This document shows positions 12,201-21,700 of a stretch of DNA of 64,000 nucleotides, one piece after another. Below the pieces are notes generated by a model. The model was not told the origin of the DNA, searched no databases, and was given only the letters and a program-made list of their open reading frames with translations. Every line of letters starts with the position of its first letter. The first letter of the stretch is position 1. Location: the NCBI RefSeq assembly GCF_049306965.1, contig NC_133185.1:31826001-31890000 (forward strand), given 5' to 3'. The DNA comes from Danio rerio (lineage: Eukaryota > Chordata > Actinopteri > Cypriniformes > Danionidae). Both the position numbers and the translations under genes were made by a program.

Positions 12201-15200
12201 GGTGTTCACGACACCATGACTTTAATTCCTAATTATAAAAATATATATTTTTTAAATGCTTTAAAATGTAAAATAAGCAGCGCAGTGGGTATCGCAGTTG
12301 CCTCACAGCAAGAAAGTCGCTGATTCAAGTCTCAGCTTGGTCAGTTGGCATTTCTGTGTTGAGTTTGCATGTTCTCCATGTGTTCGCTTGGGTTTCCTCC
12401 AGGTGCTCCGGTTTCCCCCACAGTCCAAACACATGCGCTATATCCGTAGTATATGTGTGTGAATGAGAGTGTACGGGTGTTTCCCAGTGATGGGTTAATA
12501 ATAATAATTTCTTCTATTTATACAGCGCTTTTCTGGACACTCAAAGCGCTTTACACATTTTTGGGCGGAATCTCCTCATCCACCAATATTGTGCAGCATC
12601 CACCTGGATGACGTGACGGCAGCCATATTATGCCAGACCGCACATCAGCTGATTGGTGGAGAGGAGACAGAGTGATAAAGCCAATTATTATATGTGGATG
12701 GTTAGGAGGCCATGATGGACAGAGGCCAGTGGGTAAATTTGGCCAGGATGCAGGGTTAAACCCCTACTCTTTTTCGATGGACATCCTGAGATTTTTAACG
12801 ACCACAGTGAGTCGGTTTAATGTTTCATCGGAAAGACAGCACTCAATGAGCAGAATAGAGTCTCCTTCACTTTACTGGGGCATTAGGGCTCACACAGATT
12901 GCAGGTTGAGCACCCCCTGCTGGCCTCTTTAATACCACATTCGGCAGCAACCTAGCTTTCCCATGTGGTCTCTCATCCAGGTACCGGCCAGCTTAGCTTC
13001 ACTGGGCAGCCATGTGAGAGTTGCAGAGAGCTATTTTTCTGTAAAGTCGGGTTGCAGCTGGAAGTCGCTGTGTAAAACAAATGCTGGATAAGTTGGCGGT
13101 GCATTCCGCTGTGGCAACCCCTGATTAATAAAGGGACTAAGCTGAAAAGAAAATGAATGAATGAATGAATGAATGAATGAATGAAAAGTAAAATATTGTA
13201 AAATCTACATTTAAAGTTGACCAAATTAAAAGGTTAGTTGCCCCAAAAGTGAAACATTTTGTATCAATGTAATTGTCAATGTATTTGATGCTGTCTGCTC
13301 GTGACTCTTTAAATGAGTGTGTTATTAGAAGTTTATAATTAGAATTTGTTTGTATAACATATACTTTTTATTTAATAATATGCACAGCTAAGAACTTTCA
13401 CAAAAATTTAAATTCTATCATCATTTACTCTCACTTTACCTGTTCCATACCAGTTTTTTTTTTCTTTTGTTGAACTCAAAAGAGGATATTTAGACACATG
13501 TTTTAAACTTGTAAACATTGACTTCCATAGCTTTTGTTTTTCCTACAAAGGTTACAGGCCTCCAACAGAACAAAACTAATAAAAACTCAAACAGGAATGA
13601 AACAAGTAAATGGTGAGCAAATGATGACAAGAATTCATTTGGGATGAACTATGATTAAGTTCTTAGCTATGCTTACTAATCCAAAATGACATAAAAAATA
13701 AAACCTTCTAATAATATATTAATTCAAATAGTCAATAGCTGCTAGATTCAAATACACAAAAGAGTCACTGTCAACTTGACATTCTGAACAAAACACTAAT
13801 GCAAGTAAATGCCGTTTCAGATGTTCAATCTAAAAGTTTTTTTTTAATTAATTTATTTATTTATTTATTTTGCTTACCTCTGACAGTCAGATAAAAGTGA
13901 ACCAACAGTTGAAGGAACAAATGGCTCAGCAGCTGCTAGAGAAAATGCTGAAGCAGGTACTTCTTAATCATCTTCCCGAAGATTAAATTTGAGCATTTTA
14001 CAATCCGATTTACTTCTTTTCCCCATTGAATGTGTGTCTGCAGAACCTCAGGATGCAAACCAAGATGCCAAATCAGCAGATTTTGAGACAATGGTCAGTA
14101 TGTCTTCAATATTTGACAGAACTGTAAAGTAAACAATTTGGTCAATTTGCATGTCAGATATTTAGATTTATATTCATATAGTGATCATCAAACTTGTGCG
14201 GGGTTCACAAAACATACTTATGATGTTTCTACTAATTTAAAGGTGTTGATCACACAAATAATACAATTTTGTCATCATTTTCGCACCCTCAAGTGGTTCC
14301 AAACCTGTTTACATTTCTTTCTTCTGTTGATCTCTAAAAAATGTTGGAAACCATATAGAGCTGCACAGTATCTCATTTCAGCGTCAATATCGAGATGTGA
14401 TCATTCAAAATAGTTACATCACAGAATATGAAATCTTGAGTCTCTATTAAAATGAATATATGTAATATAATGCATTGTAATGACAGTACAATGATTTCTA
14501 AACACTCAGGCATAAGAAATTTTGTTTTGCAACTTTAATAATGATTCATTTTATAAAATTATTTTAATTTTAATTTTTCAATTACAGCACCAGAATACTG
14601 TAAGACTCAGAAAATGATAAAACACAGTTTATTTCAATTGAATTTTTTGTTTTTTATTGTATTTGTCTATCCTTGTAGATTGCTTATTAGAACTCTTCGC
14701 TACAGAATCATCCCAATCAATCTACTGTTATAAATAATTTCCAAATATATATAAAGTCATCTGGTGAAACTGTATTCATGTCGTAATATAGATATCTATC
14801 GCAGAATAACAAAATATCACAATGTTAGATTTTTCCCAATATCGTGCAGTGCTAAAATCATTTCCATATTTATGCCTTCCAGCATACCTAGACAGAAAAA
14901 ACAACACTCATAAATGTTTGAAACCACTTAAGGGTAGGGAATTTTTGAATGAACTATCCCTTTAGCCCTACAGCAGGGGAAAAGTATTGAACATGTCACC
15001 ATTTTCCTCAGAAAGCATATTTCTAAAGGTGTAGTTGACTTGATTTTCACTGGATGTTGGTAACAACCAAAGAAATCCACGTATGCAAAAAAACAAACCT
15101 AATTAGTAAACAAATGAAGTTATGGGTAATAAAATTCAATGACACAAGAAAAAAGTATTGAACACACCAAAAAAAAGGGGTTGCAGAAAGATAGTGAAAG

Positions 15201-18200
15201 CCCAGACAGCATCTGAAATCTCTCAGTAGTTCTTCAGAAAACCTCTGCCCTTCGTCATTGTAAATGAATATTAGCTGCCTAAGTCCAACATCTACATTAG
15301 CAGAATGGTGAAAATGAAACCAGGGTGGACATTTCAGACACCGATCCAAAACGCAGCCAAGGAAACTCTCAAATGCTTTCAGAGAAAGAAAATCAAGCTG
15401 TAGAATGGCCCAGCCAATCACCTGACCTGAATCCAATAGAAAATACAAATTAAAGATCAGATTTGATAGACGGGACAAACAGAACCATCAAGATTTTTAC
15501 ATTCTGTTGAAGTCTGTGTAAAACTCACACCTGAAGAATGCATGTGACTTCATCTCCATATGAGAGGCGTCTTTAGGCTGCCATCACCAAGTATTAAATG
15601 CATATCAGTAGTTCAGTACATTCTCTTTGTGTCATACTATTAGTATTACACATAACTCATTTTTTAAGATTTATTTGTTTTGTTTTATTTTTATGTTTGT
15701 ATTGTTTGGGTTTTTACCAAAATCTGGGTGAATTCCATGTCAACAGCTTCTTTAAAAATATTATTCCCTGGAAAAAACATGATGTGTTCAATACTTATTT
15801 TCTCTGCTGTAAGTCCTATCTTGTATTTTTTCATATCTTCTGTTACAAGATGATTTTCGTGAATCCGGTGCTCAAATCACTATCACCATCTCATGTTTAA
15901 TTAGCCTGTTTTATAAGTCTTTAAGTTAATTCTGGGCTGTCCTTTCCTCTCCATTGTCTTTGTTTGTCCTTGTCTGTTTTATAAATGTTGGTGTACTCCT
16001 CACTATTTCTGTCTCGATCCATCTTTTTTCGCTCTTGTCTTCTCTCTCTTTCTCTCTGTATGTGTATTGCTCTGTTGTCTGGTTTTATGTATGTCTCCCT
16101 GTGGTCCTTTCTGGCCAGTGTCTGCAGGACACCAATCAGTATGTATTGAGTGAACTTCAGGCTCTGGAAACGGAACAGAAGCACATAGACAGCAGAGCAG
16201 CGGTGGTGGAGAAACGCCTGCGAAGACTCATGGAGTCGGGTAGGAAAAACACTCATAAAGAGCGGAAAACAGAGCTGAAATGCTATTGGAATGGACTTTT
16301 TTCTTAAGGTTTCTCCCATTCGGATATTATTAGCTCAATTTTAGTTTGTGAATAAAATATTTTCCATACAAAATAAAAAAGTTAATAATTTAGTTCTCTG
16401 ATTATATGTTTTATGTTTCTTTTATAGTAACAAACAGGGGCGGACTGGGACAAAAATTCAGCCCTGGCACTGTAGCCACACCAACCCATATTACCACACC
16501 GAGCCCCAATCACGGACACGCATATTCACTACTTATATTGGTGTACAGATGGTGAAATAATATAAGCAGTACTATTCAAACATTTAATTTATGTGACTGG
16601 AACAAAAACAACCCGTTTATAACAAATTTATACATACAGTAAAAGATGTTACTTACGATAGGAGGAACCTTTGAATGTATATTACAAACACACATCTTTT
16701 CATACAAATGGACATGCAACACTTTAGCATACTTTTATTCAGAAAAAAACTATATATGTCATTCTCTCCACCCCTACCTAAGGAAGAATTACATACTGTA
16801 ACCTGTGCATGTATTTAATGTTTTACTTTAGAGACTTATAAAGTATATATAATGATATTTTAAAAATGTACAGGAGTTCTACGTTAAGGTTACTGTTAAG
16901 CACAGTGTAGGTACCTGTCAACTACTGTCAGAATAGTGTGAATGTCGTCAAAATGACTTATTATATGTTAGTGTAATGGCTTAGAAGTATATTTTCTGTT
17001 TTCTTCTTGCCTCCTCTTCTTACCTTTCCTCTTACCTCCATCATCATAATATTCACATCTTGCACTAGATATTAGCTGCCTGCATGTAAAAACAATACAT
17101 ATATAAACTAATATAAAATAAAATAAAAAACTGACCGGCCCACATTTTAAAAAATAGTCCAGCCCTTCTGCCAGAATTTCCAGATGGCCAGTCCTCCCCT
17201 GGTAACAAATAATAAGTTTAGAATTTTGATCAAAGTAGTTGCTGACTTGCTGCGTCAGACACTAAACAGAACGCTCTACAGCGCCTCCCAACGCCTATAG
17301 TTATAATTGCATGTTTTTGTTTGCAAGCTTCGTTTACAGTCAGCAAAGTAACATTGTGAAATTCGAATAGTGTTTTTATTTTTAGATTATTAACTGCACA
17401 CACATAATATGACATGACTCATTTTCTGTCTAACAGGGAGTGATAAAGATGAAGAGGAGAAGCTGATTCAGGAGTGGTTTACTCTGGTCAACAAGAAGAA
17501 TGCTTTGATAAGGAGACAGGACCATCTGGAACTGCTGTATGTTTTCATTATCTTGTTTTCCGCAGTCATTTATAAGACACAGTCTGTTCACACGTCAGCT
17601 GTATGTATTAATATTAATGATCCTTGCAGGCAAGAAGAGCAGGATTTAGAAAGAAGGTTCGAGCTGCTGAACCGAGAGCTCAGAGCCATGATGGCTATTG
17701 AAGGTGAGCGGAGTCACTTTAAACTAGCGCTGGCTGATGCAAGATATTTCATTAAAAAAGGGGGCATTCGTTAAACACTACTCTGATTAGCTAATAATTA
17801 TAGTGTAATTAGTTTTCTTATGGTGCAATACATTCACTAGCCACTTTATTAGGTACACCTTACTAGTATCGGGTTGGACCCACTTTTGCCTTCAGAACTG
17901 ACTTAATCCTTCGTGGCATAGATTTAACAAGGTACTGGAAATATTCCTCAGAGATTTTGACATGAGAGCATAACACAGTTGCTGCAGATCAGATCCATGA
18001 TGTGAATCTCCCGTTCCACCACATCCCAAAGGTGCTCTATTGGATTGATATCTGGTGGTTGTGGAGGCCATTTGAGTACAGTGCACTCATTGTCATGTTC
18101 AAGAAACCAGTCTGAGATCATTTGCGCTTTATGACTTTATTATCCTGCTGGAAGTAGCCATCAGAAGATGGGTCCACTGTGGTCAGAGATGGACATGGTC

Positions 18201-18894
18201 AGCAACAGTACTCAGGTTGGCGGTGATGTTGACACGATGATCAATTGGTACTAATTGGACAAAAGTGTGCCAAGAAAATATCCCCCACACCATTACACCA
18301 CCACCACCAGCAGCCTGAAACGTTGATACAAGGCAGGATGGATCCAAGCTTCTATGTTGTTGACACCAAGTTCTGACCCTACCATCCGATTGTGGCATCA
18401 GAAATTGAGACTCATCATTTTCGATAAGAAACTGTGTGTGTTCTAGTAGAGGTTATTTTTATATATACATATAAAATGTTATTGAAGGAAGTCAACTGGA
18501 GAGCCATGTATTTTTGGTCAAAGAGCCACACATGGCTCGAGAGCCATAGGTTCCCTACCACTAGGCTATCACTTTAGTGGTCAATTTTGACTGACATTGC
18601 TCATATTTCATCCATCAGACTGGCAAAAAACTCAGGCCCAGCAGCACAGAGAACAGCTGCTGCTTCAGGAACTGGTATCACTGGTCAACAAGCGGGACAA
18701 GCTGGTCAGAGACATGGATGCCAAAGAGAGAGGGTAAGTCTCTGATTCACAAATTGAGAACACAACCTTACATTTCATATGCACTGAATGTCTTTTGTAT
18801 ATGCAGGGCTTTGGAGGAGGACGAGAGACTGGAAAGAGGTCTGGAGGCCAGACGGAGGAAATTTAGCAATAAGGAAAAGTGTGTTCTTCAATAA
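71..18894 (+). CDS. ehbp1l1: EH domain-binding protein 1-like protein 1, 3' portion (5' end outside window)
   Basis: Coding exons: 71-760, 3127-4308, 6980-7220, 7301-7473, 10316-10364, 10465-11007, 13887-13956, 14044-14093, 16119-16239, 17437-17536, 17630-17703, 18619-18733, 18807-18894. All have AG/GT borders with matching phases and give 1164 in-window residues. The first ~700 residues are acidic, Ser/Thr/Glu-rich and probably disordered. A calponin-homology domain follows (about residues 712-815; [17 protein letters not shown], then [17 protein letters not shown], then [11 protein letters not shown]). After a Pro-rich basic linker comes a Glu/Lys/Arg-rich bMERB helical region (about 1000-1150), and the protein ends in CVLQ, a CaaX box. 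The N-terminal C2-like domain must lie upstream. In mammals EHBP1L1 binds Rab8/Rab10 through bMERB and recruits Bin1/dynamin to tubular endosomes for polarised transport. EHBP1 is the alternative paralogue, but the rab1b, frmd8 and vps51 neighbours favour EHBP1L1. Which teleost duplicate (a or b) cannot be told here. Confidence 0.9.
1024..1366 (+). mobile_element. DANA-type tRNA-derived SINE, 5'-incomplete
   Basis: It carries the conserved zebrafish SINE body (TTTCTGTGTGGAGTTTGCAT, then CCCACAAGTCTAAAGAC, GGGTTGCAGCTGG, AAAGGGACTAAG) and ends in a (TGAA)n tail. The tRNA-like head is degraded, and the pre-tail segment GAAAAGAAAATGAA is locally duplicated. Confidence 0.8.
1540..1730 (+). mobile_element. 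DANA-type SINE, 3'-truncated and diverged
   Basis: The head ACGGCTCAGTGATTAGCACT resembles the A-box side of the tRNA-derived SINE. The body follows as far as the CCACAGTCCAAAGACATGC equivalent, then similarity is lost. Confidence 0.65.
1789..1929 (+). repeat. 141-bp direct repeat, left copy (R1)
   Basis: It starts GTCGGGGGATTCATC and ends AATCAATCA, and it reads identical to 2272-2412. The two copies bracket a duplicated piece of ehbp1l1 exon. I do not recognise the family. Confidence 0.85.
1942..2271 (+). pseudogene. 330-bp duplicated fragment of the large ehbp1l1 exon
   Basis: This stretch matches 3527-3856 of the downstream coding exon over 330 bases with no gap and one mismatch that I can see (AACACTGAA versus AACAATGAA). 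It would encode the segment from about INTEIEKQS to RLIPCKSD. It has no convincing acceptor or donor of its own. A splice at the CAG just before it (1936-1938) would put a stop in the phase required by the preceding exon, so I treat it as a nonfunctional recent copy. Confidence 0.85.
2272..2412 (+). repeat. 141-bp direct repeat, right copy (R2)
   Basis: Identical by eye to 1789-1929. It begins at the exact base where the duplicated exon fragment stops (AAATCTGAT, then GTCGGGGG). Confidence 0.85.
4688..4716. repeat. (TA)n microsatellite
   Basis: Uninterrupted TA dinucleotides, with degenerate TA-rich flanks from about 4646. Confidence 0.9.
4762..4947. mobile_element. Short inverted-repeat MITE (CAGTGTTTCTCAACC family)
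   Basis: The left end CAGTGTTTCTCAACCACATT with CCTGGAGGACCACCA is mirrored by TGGTGGTCCTCCAGGAACAT at the right. The right terminus has lost its last bases. It is about 186 bp with no coding capacity. Confidence 0.7.
5145..6037 (-). mobile_element. Tc1/mariner-like transposon with long inverted ends and an N-terminal transposase remnant
   Basis: The outer ends ACAGGTGCTGGCCAT and ATGACCAGCACCTGT are inverted, and similarity continues inward for 150 bases or more (CATTCATTCCACACAGACTG in both arms). On the minus strand about 5715-5370 encodes a Tc1-type helix-turn-helix N-terminus ([53 protein letters not shown]). The catalytic DDE half is missing, so the copy cannot move on its own. Confidence 0.75.
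6631..6872. mobile_element. MITE with CACTTCATTTTGATGGTCC termini
   Basis: The left CACTTCATTTTGATGGTCC is the inverse of the right GGACCATCAAAATAAAGTG. It is about 240 bp, with an internal GGGGTTAGGGTTAG stretch and no coding capacity. Confidence 0.7.
7818..8330. mobile_element. hAT-type nonautonomous element with 8-bp target duplication
   Basis: The termini TAGGGCT and AGCCCTA are inverted and are flanked by the perfect 8-bp direct repeat GTTAAAAG (7810-7817 and 8331-8338), as expected for hAT. It carries the ATCGTG(A/C) motifs common to the 'agggctgcacgata' family and is interrupted by a SINE at 7997-8200. Confidence 0.8.
7997..8200 (-). mobile_element. DANA-type SINE, internally deleted, nested in a hAT element
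   Basis: On the minus strand it reads head to tail: GGCGGCATAGTGGCTCAGTG, a tRNA-like B-box region, a body with a large internal deletion, AAGGGACTAAGCTGAAGG and a (TGAA)n tail. The 15-bp target duplication TATTTTAATATTATT lies at 7982-7996 and 8201-8215, fixing both borders. Confidence 0.85.
8356..8438 (+). mobile_element. DANA-type SINE, tRNA-related head only
   Basis: GCGGTGGCACAGTAGGTAGT through GCCTCGGCTGGGTCAGTTGG. It stops abruptly where the next repeat begins. Confidence 0.75.
8439..8645. mobile_element. Fragment of the CAGTTGAAGTC Tc1-like MITE family
   Basis: It shares GGTTTGTTCTGTAGACTATC and the following AGCTTAAAGGGGCTA with the fuller copies at about 29361-29908 and 62473-63010 (seen there in inverse orientation). 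Neither terminus is present. Confidence 0.6.
8909..9210 (+). mobile_element. DANA-type SINE with deleted tRNA B-box region
   Basis: The head GGTGATGCAGTGGCGCAGTA runs directly into AGTTTGCATGTTCTCCCTGC, so about 60 bases after the A-box are missing. The body and TGAATGAA tail are present, and the tail passes straight into a (TA)n tract. Confidence 0.8.
9210..9258. repeat. (TA)n microsatellite at a SINE tail
   Basis: About 49 bases of perfect TA dinucleotides between the SINE tail and a hAT MITE. Confidence 0.9.
9267..10008. mobile_element. hAT-type nonautonomous element (GGATGCTCC(A/G)ATCAGG family), copy 1
   Basis: The inverted termini TAAGGATGC and GCATCCCTA are flanked by the perfect 8-bp repeat ATTTGTAT (9259-9266, 10009-10016). 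It is 742 bp and AT-rich inside, with no reading frame. A related copy lies at about 31621-32350. Confidence 0.85.
11125..11620. mobile_element. Tc1-like MITE, CAGTTGAAGTC family, diverged copy
   Basis: It shares AAATGTCACTTTAAGCTGTA, GAAGTGTCTTGAAAAATATC and TCATCATGGCAAAGATAAAA with the copies near 29.4 kb and 62.5 kb, and ends near GACTACAGTTGTA. The left end has lost its terminal CAGTTGAAGTC. Confidence 0.7.
11628..12012 (-). mobile_element. Candidate solo LTR of a retrovirus-like (LTR) element
   Basis: This is a fossil of about 385 bp with TG...CA ends on both readings (TGTAGCGAGG at one end, GCTCGTTACA at the other), flanked by the 4-bp repeat ATAG (11624-11627 and 12013-12016). On the minus strand a TATA-like GCATATAAGCC precedes a likely poly(A) signal AATAAG, the order expected of U3-R-U5. 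No internal coding region accompanies it. The superfamily is not assigned (Gypsy-like by size and duplication length). It lies antisense to ehbp1l1 in an intron. Confidence 0.6.
12275..13186 (+). mobile_element. DANA-type SINE interrupted by another SINE
   Basis: The left part (about 12275-12496) has the tRNA-like head and body up to CCAGTGATGGGTT. The right part (13049-13186) resumes at GGGTTGCAGCTGG and ends in (GAAT)n. The shared GGGTT on both sides of the insert is a 5-bp target duplication. Confidence 0.8.
12497..13048 (-). mobile_element. SINE3-like element with 5S rRNA-derived head
   Basis: On the minus strand it begins with a 5S rRNA-like region (GAAGCTAAGC, GGTACCTGGATGAGAGACC, GGGAAAGCTAGGTTGCT). 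It continues through an unrelated body and ends with AAAGCGCTGTATAAATAGAA and an (ATT)n tail, the LINE-like 3' end shared with fish L2/CR1-type elements. It is 552 bp, inserted in a DANA SINE. Confidence 0.75.
14356..14854. mobile_element. hAT-type MITE (agggctgcac family), diverged copy
   Basis: It starts TAGAGCTGCACAGTATC and ends ATATCGTGCAGTGCTA, inverted ends like those at 7818-8330, with ATCGAGATGTGA and ATATCACAATG inside. I see no clear target duplication. Confidence 0.65.
14971..15809 (+). mobile_element. Tc1-like transposon, internally deleted
   Basis: The ends CAGCAGGGGAAAAGTATTGA and TCAATACTTATTTTCTCTGC are inverted and flanked by TA (14969-14970, 15810-15811). On the + strand at about 15400-15447 it encodes [13 protein letters not shown], the conserved Tc1 transposase motif around the last catalytic acidic residue. 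Most of the transposase is missing. Confidence 0.85.
16240..17436 (+). other. ehbp1l1 intron dominated by a hAT MITE
   Basis: The intron is phase 1, GTAGGA to TCTAACAG, within the bMERB-coding region. It consists largely of the element at 16435-17201; the rest is unremarkable. Confidence 0.6.
16435..17201. mobile_element. hAT-type nonautonomous element with 8-bp target duplication
   Basis: The termini CAGGGGCGGACTGG and CCAGTCCTCCCCTG are inverted and flanked by a perfect GTAACAAA duplication (16427-16434, 17202-17209). It is 767 bp, noncoding. Confidence 0.85.
17831..18417 (-). mobile_element. Tc1/mariner transposon fragment with catalytic-domain remnant
   Basis: The right end has the characteristic AGCCACTTTATTAGGTACAC terminus. 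The minus strand encodes transposase catalytic sequence ([24 protein letters not shown], followed by degraded frame). The other end is lost near 18417. It lies in an ehbp1l1 intron. Confidence 0.8.
18485..18567. mobile_element. Terminal fragment of a GAGCCACACATGGCTC element
   Basis: AAGAGCCACACATGGCTCGA with AGAGCCATAGGTTCCCTACC is the end of a common fish DNA transposon; only this end remains. Confidence 0.5.
18880..18894 (+). other. ehbp1l1: CaaX prenylation box codons and stop of ehbp1l1
   Basis: The last codons read Cys-Val-Leu-Gln then TAA. A C-terminal Cys-aliphatic-aliphatic-Gln is a prenylation signal and matches the known CaaX tail of the EHBP1 family, which supports this as the true terminal exon. 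Confidence 0.85.
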
Positions 18895-19090
18895 TAATAG
18901 TTTAAAAAGTTAATATGGAACTGTGGCGATTGCAGCAGGACATTAGTGTGCCTTGTTATAACTTCCTCACAACTTCAAGATCTCAGTGGGATATAAAACA
19001 CCTCCAGAAGTTTTTGCCTAAAAGTTTGCACAATTTTTAATGTTGTTTTTTTCTCCCCAGGCTGCACTGGTGTAGAGTTTGGTATTACCC

Positions 19091-19813
19091 AGGCACATTC
19101 TAAAAATGTACCTCTATATATTTTTGAAGACCGTCATATATATCCTAGGAGCTACGTTTTTTTTTTTTTTTTTTTGCAATTTTTTTTTTTGCAAATCCAG
19201 AAGAAGCCGCTGTGTATGCTTTTTGAGATCTCAAATTTCTCTTGCGAGTGCCTTTTGTATCTGCTGTTCTCTCGTAAATCCACCAGAGGCCGCTGTTGAC
19301 TGACTGACTGAATGACTGACTGACCAGTCGACTGACCCACCCTCCTCCTTCCCTAAACCCAACCCATAATGTTTTATAAAGCACAGATTGACCCACCCAC
19401 CCACTTTTCTAAACCCAACCGACAAATTTAAAAAGCAATTCAGAAAAAGAAAAGCCCTCGCCTGATTTTTTTACCACATTCTTACCCTTTTATGTGCTTG
19501 TTTATTTTGTTTTTTGGTTTGTCTTTGTCTTACCCGCTTTCGGGAACCCCTCTTCACCGAACTTGAACCCTGGGTCAGGGTAATCTCCTCTCTGCGTCTC
19601 AATTACACCAACGTACATGGCGAGCTACCTAAACAAACTGGTAACAGCCGGAAAGCCGTCCATACGGAGGTAAGTGGTCAGCTGGTAAGCGTGAAAAGGA
19701 AAAGCGTCATACCGCCCCATAGCGTTCGTTTAAAAAATGCAGCCATGCGTACTTCTGGCTACATAATTCACGATCTCCAGAAATGTACATGGGGTACATT
19801 TCAGAATGAGCTT
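19091..19813. mobile_element. Diverged inverted-repeat DNA element downstream of ehbp1l1
   Basis: The left GGCACATTCTAAAAATGTAC resembles the inverse of the right GGGTACATTTCAGAATGAGC. The interior has Pro-rich CCCACC/CTAAACCCAACC stretches, a (GACT)n run near 19294 and ACCGAACTTGAACCCTGGGT, sequence I associate with dispersed zebrafish repeats. It may fall within the ehbp1l1 3' UTR or beyond it. Confidence 0.4.
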
Positions 19814-20539
19814 GTGTTGCAACTAAAGCAATATTACTTTAATATTGAACAATAAACACTTTTCACACATCTGAATGGTAAACAATAAACTGAACACAGT
19901 AAATTGCAGGAAGAAAACGGGAAAATCCTACACAATGCTGCAGATCACAAGAAATCCTATATTTATTAACAGCATTTTTTTGCTGAAGTGAAGAAAATAT
20001 TCCTGAGTAAATAATAGATTTCTTGCAAGCTACAGCATTTAGGGTTTTCTCTGCTTTGTTATGCTTTATTGTAAATTTAATATTTTTTCACAGACAGGAA
20101 TAAGCCGGTTTGACTGTCATTAAGGTGTATGGAAAAGACAAAGAGAATTGCGCCAAAGTTTGCTGGTTTTACATTATTTATTGAAGTGTGTTGTTTGCTG
20201 GTATGCCAAAATGTGTCTGTCGGGCTGTTGTCTTGCATTAGTTGCAAAATGTGTTTTGAGACGGTATGTGTCTCCAAATGAATGTATTCATGAAATGATT
20301 TTGCATTGCAGTGCCTTTAGAGGTTTATTACCTTTCCAAAAGGGGCTTTTTATATACAGTCAAGCCATTCTGTATTTTTCTGTTTTAAATCTCGACAAGT
20401 TCATTCAAAATAAGAATGAAACAAATATTTATAGATTGTTTTATAGATATACAACAAAAGTATTTTGTCAGACTGTACACTTTTTTTGATATGTTAATGT
20501 GTTATTCATTCCTATTTTAAGATTTAGGGTGTTTTATTC

Positions 20540-20545
20540 AATAAA
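20540..20545 (+). terminator. Candidate poly(A) signal for ehbp1l1
   Basis: AATAAA in the context TTTTATTCAATAAAGTTTGA. Other AATAAA hexamers at 19851 and 19884 are possible. Transcript evidence is needed to choose. Confidence 0.35.
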
Positions 20546-20719
20546 GTTTGATGCTGTTTGAATTAACGTTGAATATACTTAATCAGTGTTATAATTTGTT
20601 GTATGTATTTAATAGTGTTAATAATGAATAGTCCAAAATAAGTTAATTATTTTAAAATATTAATAATATTTACTTTTTAGTTGAATATTCTGTCTATAAC
20701 CTCTGATATAAATGATGTT

Positions 20720-20912
<193 letters not shown>

Positions 20913-21700
20913 CCCACTATTAATGAGATATGTTTCATCTTCAGCGCTGGTTTTGTATCTATATCTGATTTATCTATCTAAAAAAACTGTTTTGATGAGG
21001 CTGCAATGGAACAGCTTTGCTATTTTACTCTATAGAGCAAGATATGAGATATGACATATAAATTTGGTTTATGGGACTTTTTAAACCTGTATTTGTAGGG
21101 GGAGTAAATTTAAATAGATTTGCGCTAATGAGACTGGTGTAATTTAATGTTGTTGTAGAAGAACTTTCCTTTGATTTTTGTTTTACTTTTAAGACTATAA
21201 TATGTAACATAAACCCAAAATCAATGAAAAAAAACAACAACTGGCAATTAAATAAAAATAACAGAATTTAATAGTAATGACGTAGGCTTCAATAATTAAA
21301 TAGCCTATTTAAAACACCTTCTGTAGGCCAGTTAAATGAAAATAAATAAAATCAAGCCAATTTTTTATACAACAACATTAAAGTACACAAGTAGCCTGTC
21401 AGAAATGGTGCAAATAACAAGTTTTTTAGGGGTGGGGAGTCAGATTGTGATACAACACCGGTTACTTTAATCACAATCAACATGGGATCTTTAATCGTAT
21501 GCTGTTTTATGTTATGGTTTAACTGTGAAACTACAGATAGACATCCAGCAATGCCTTGGAAAACACCTGCAACTCCTCAGCATTGCGGCCATTTTGTTTT
21601 ACAGGAAAACCACCGCGTAGACAGACAGTTTATCCCTGTATACGTCAGCTAATCGATTAAAACACATATCATAAGCACTAACAAAAATCAATCATTATAT
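20913..21700. other. Intergenic, no feature recognised
   Basis: AT-rich spacer between ehbp1l1 and rab1b without a recognisable gene, element or RNA. Confidence 0.5.

Larger units (their letters stand above)
11008..13886 (+). other. ehbp1l1 intron carrying nested retroelements
   Basis: The intron runs from GTAATG at 11008 to CTGACAG at 13886. It contains a Tc1-like MITE, a candidate solo LTR, and a DANA SINE split by a 5S-headed SINE. About 12020-12270 and 13190-13886 show nothing recognisable. Confidence 0.6.

Noticed and set aside
12940-13048. 5S rRNA gene
   Set aside because: The 5S similarity is diverged, continues into a SINE body and tail, and has target duplications, so it is the head of a SINE.
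15598-16307. Overlapping small frames near ehbp1l1 exon 10
   Set aside because: They are T-rich intron sequence joined by chance to a real exon; no start context or domain supports them.
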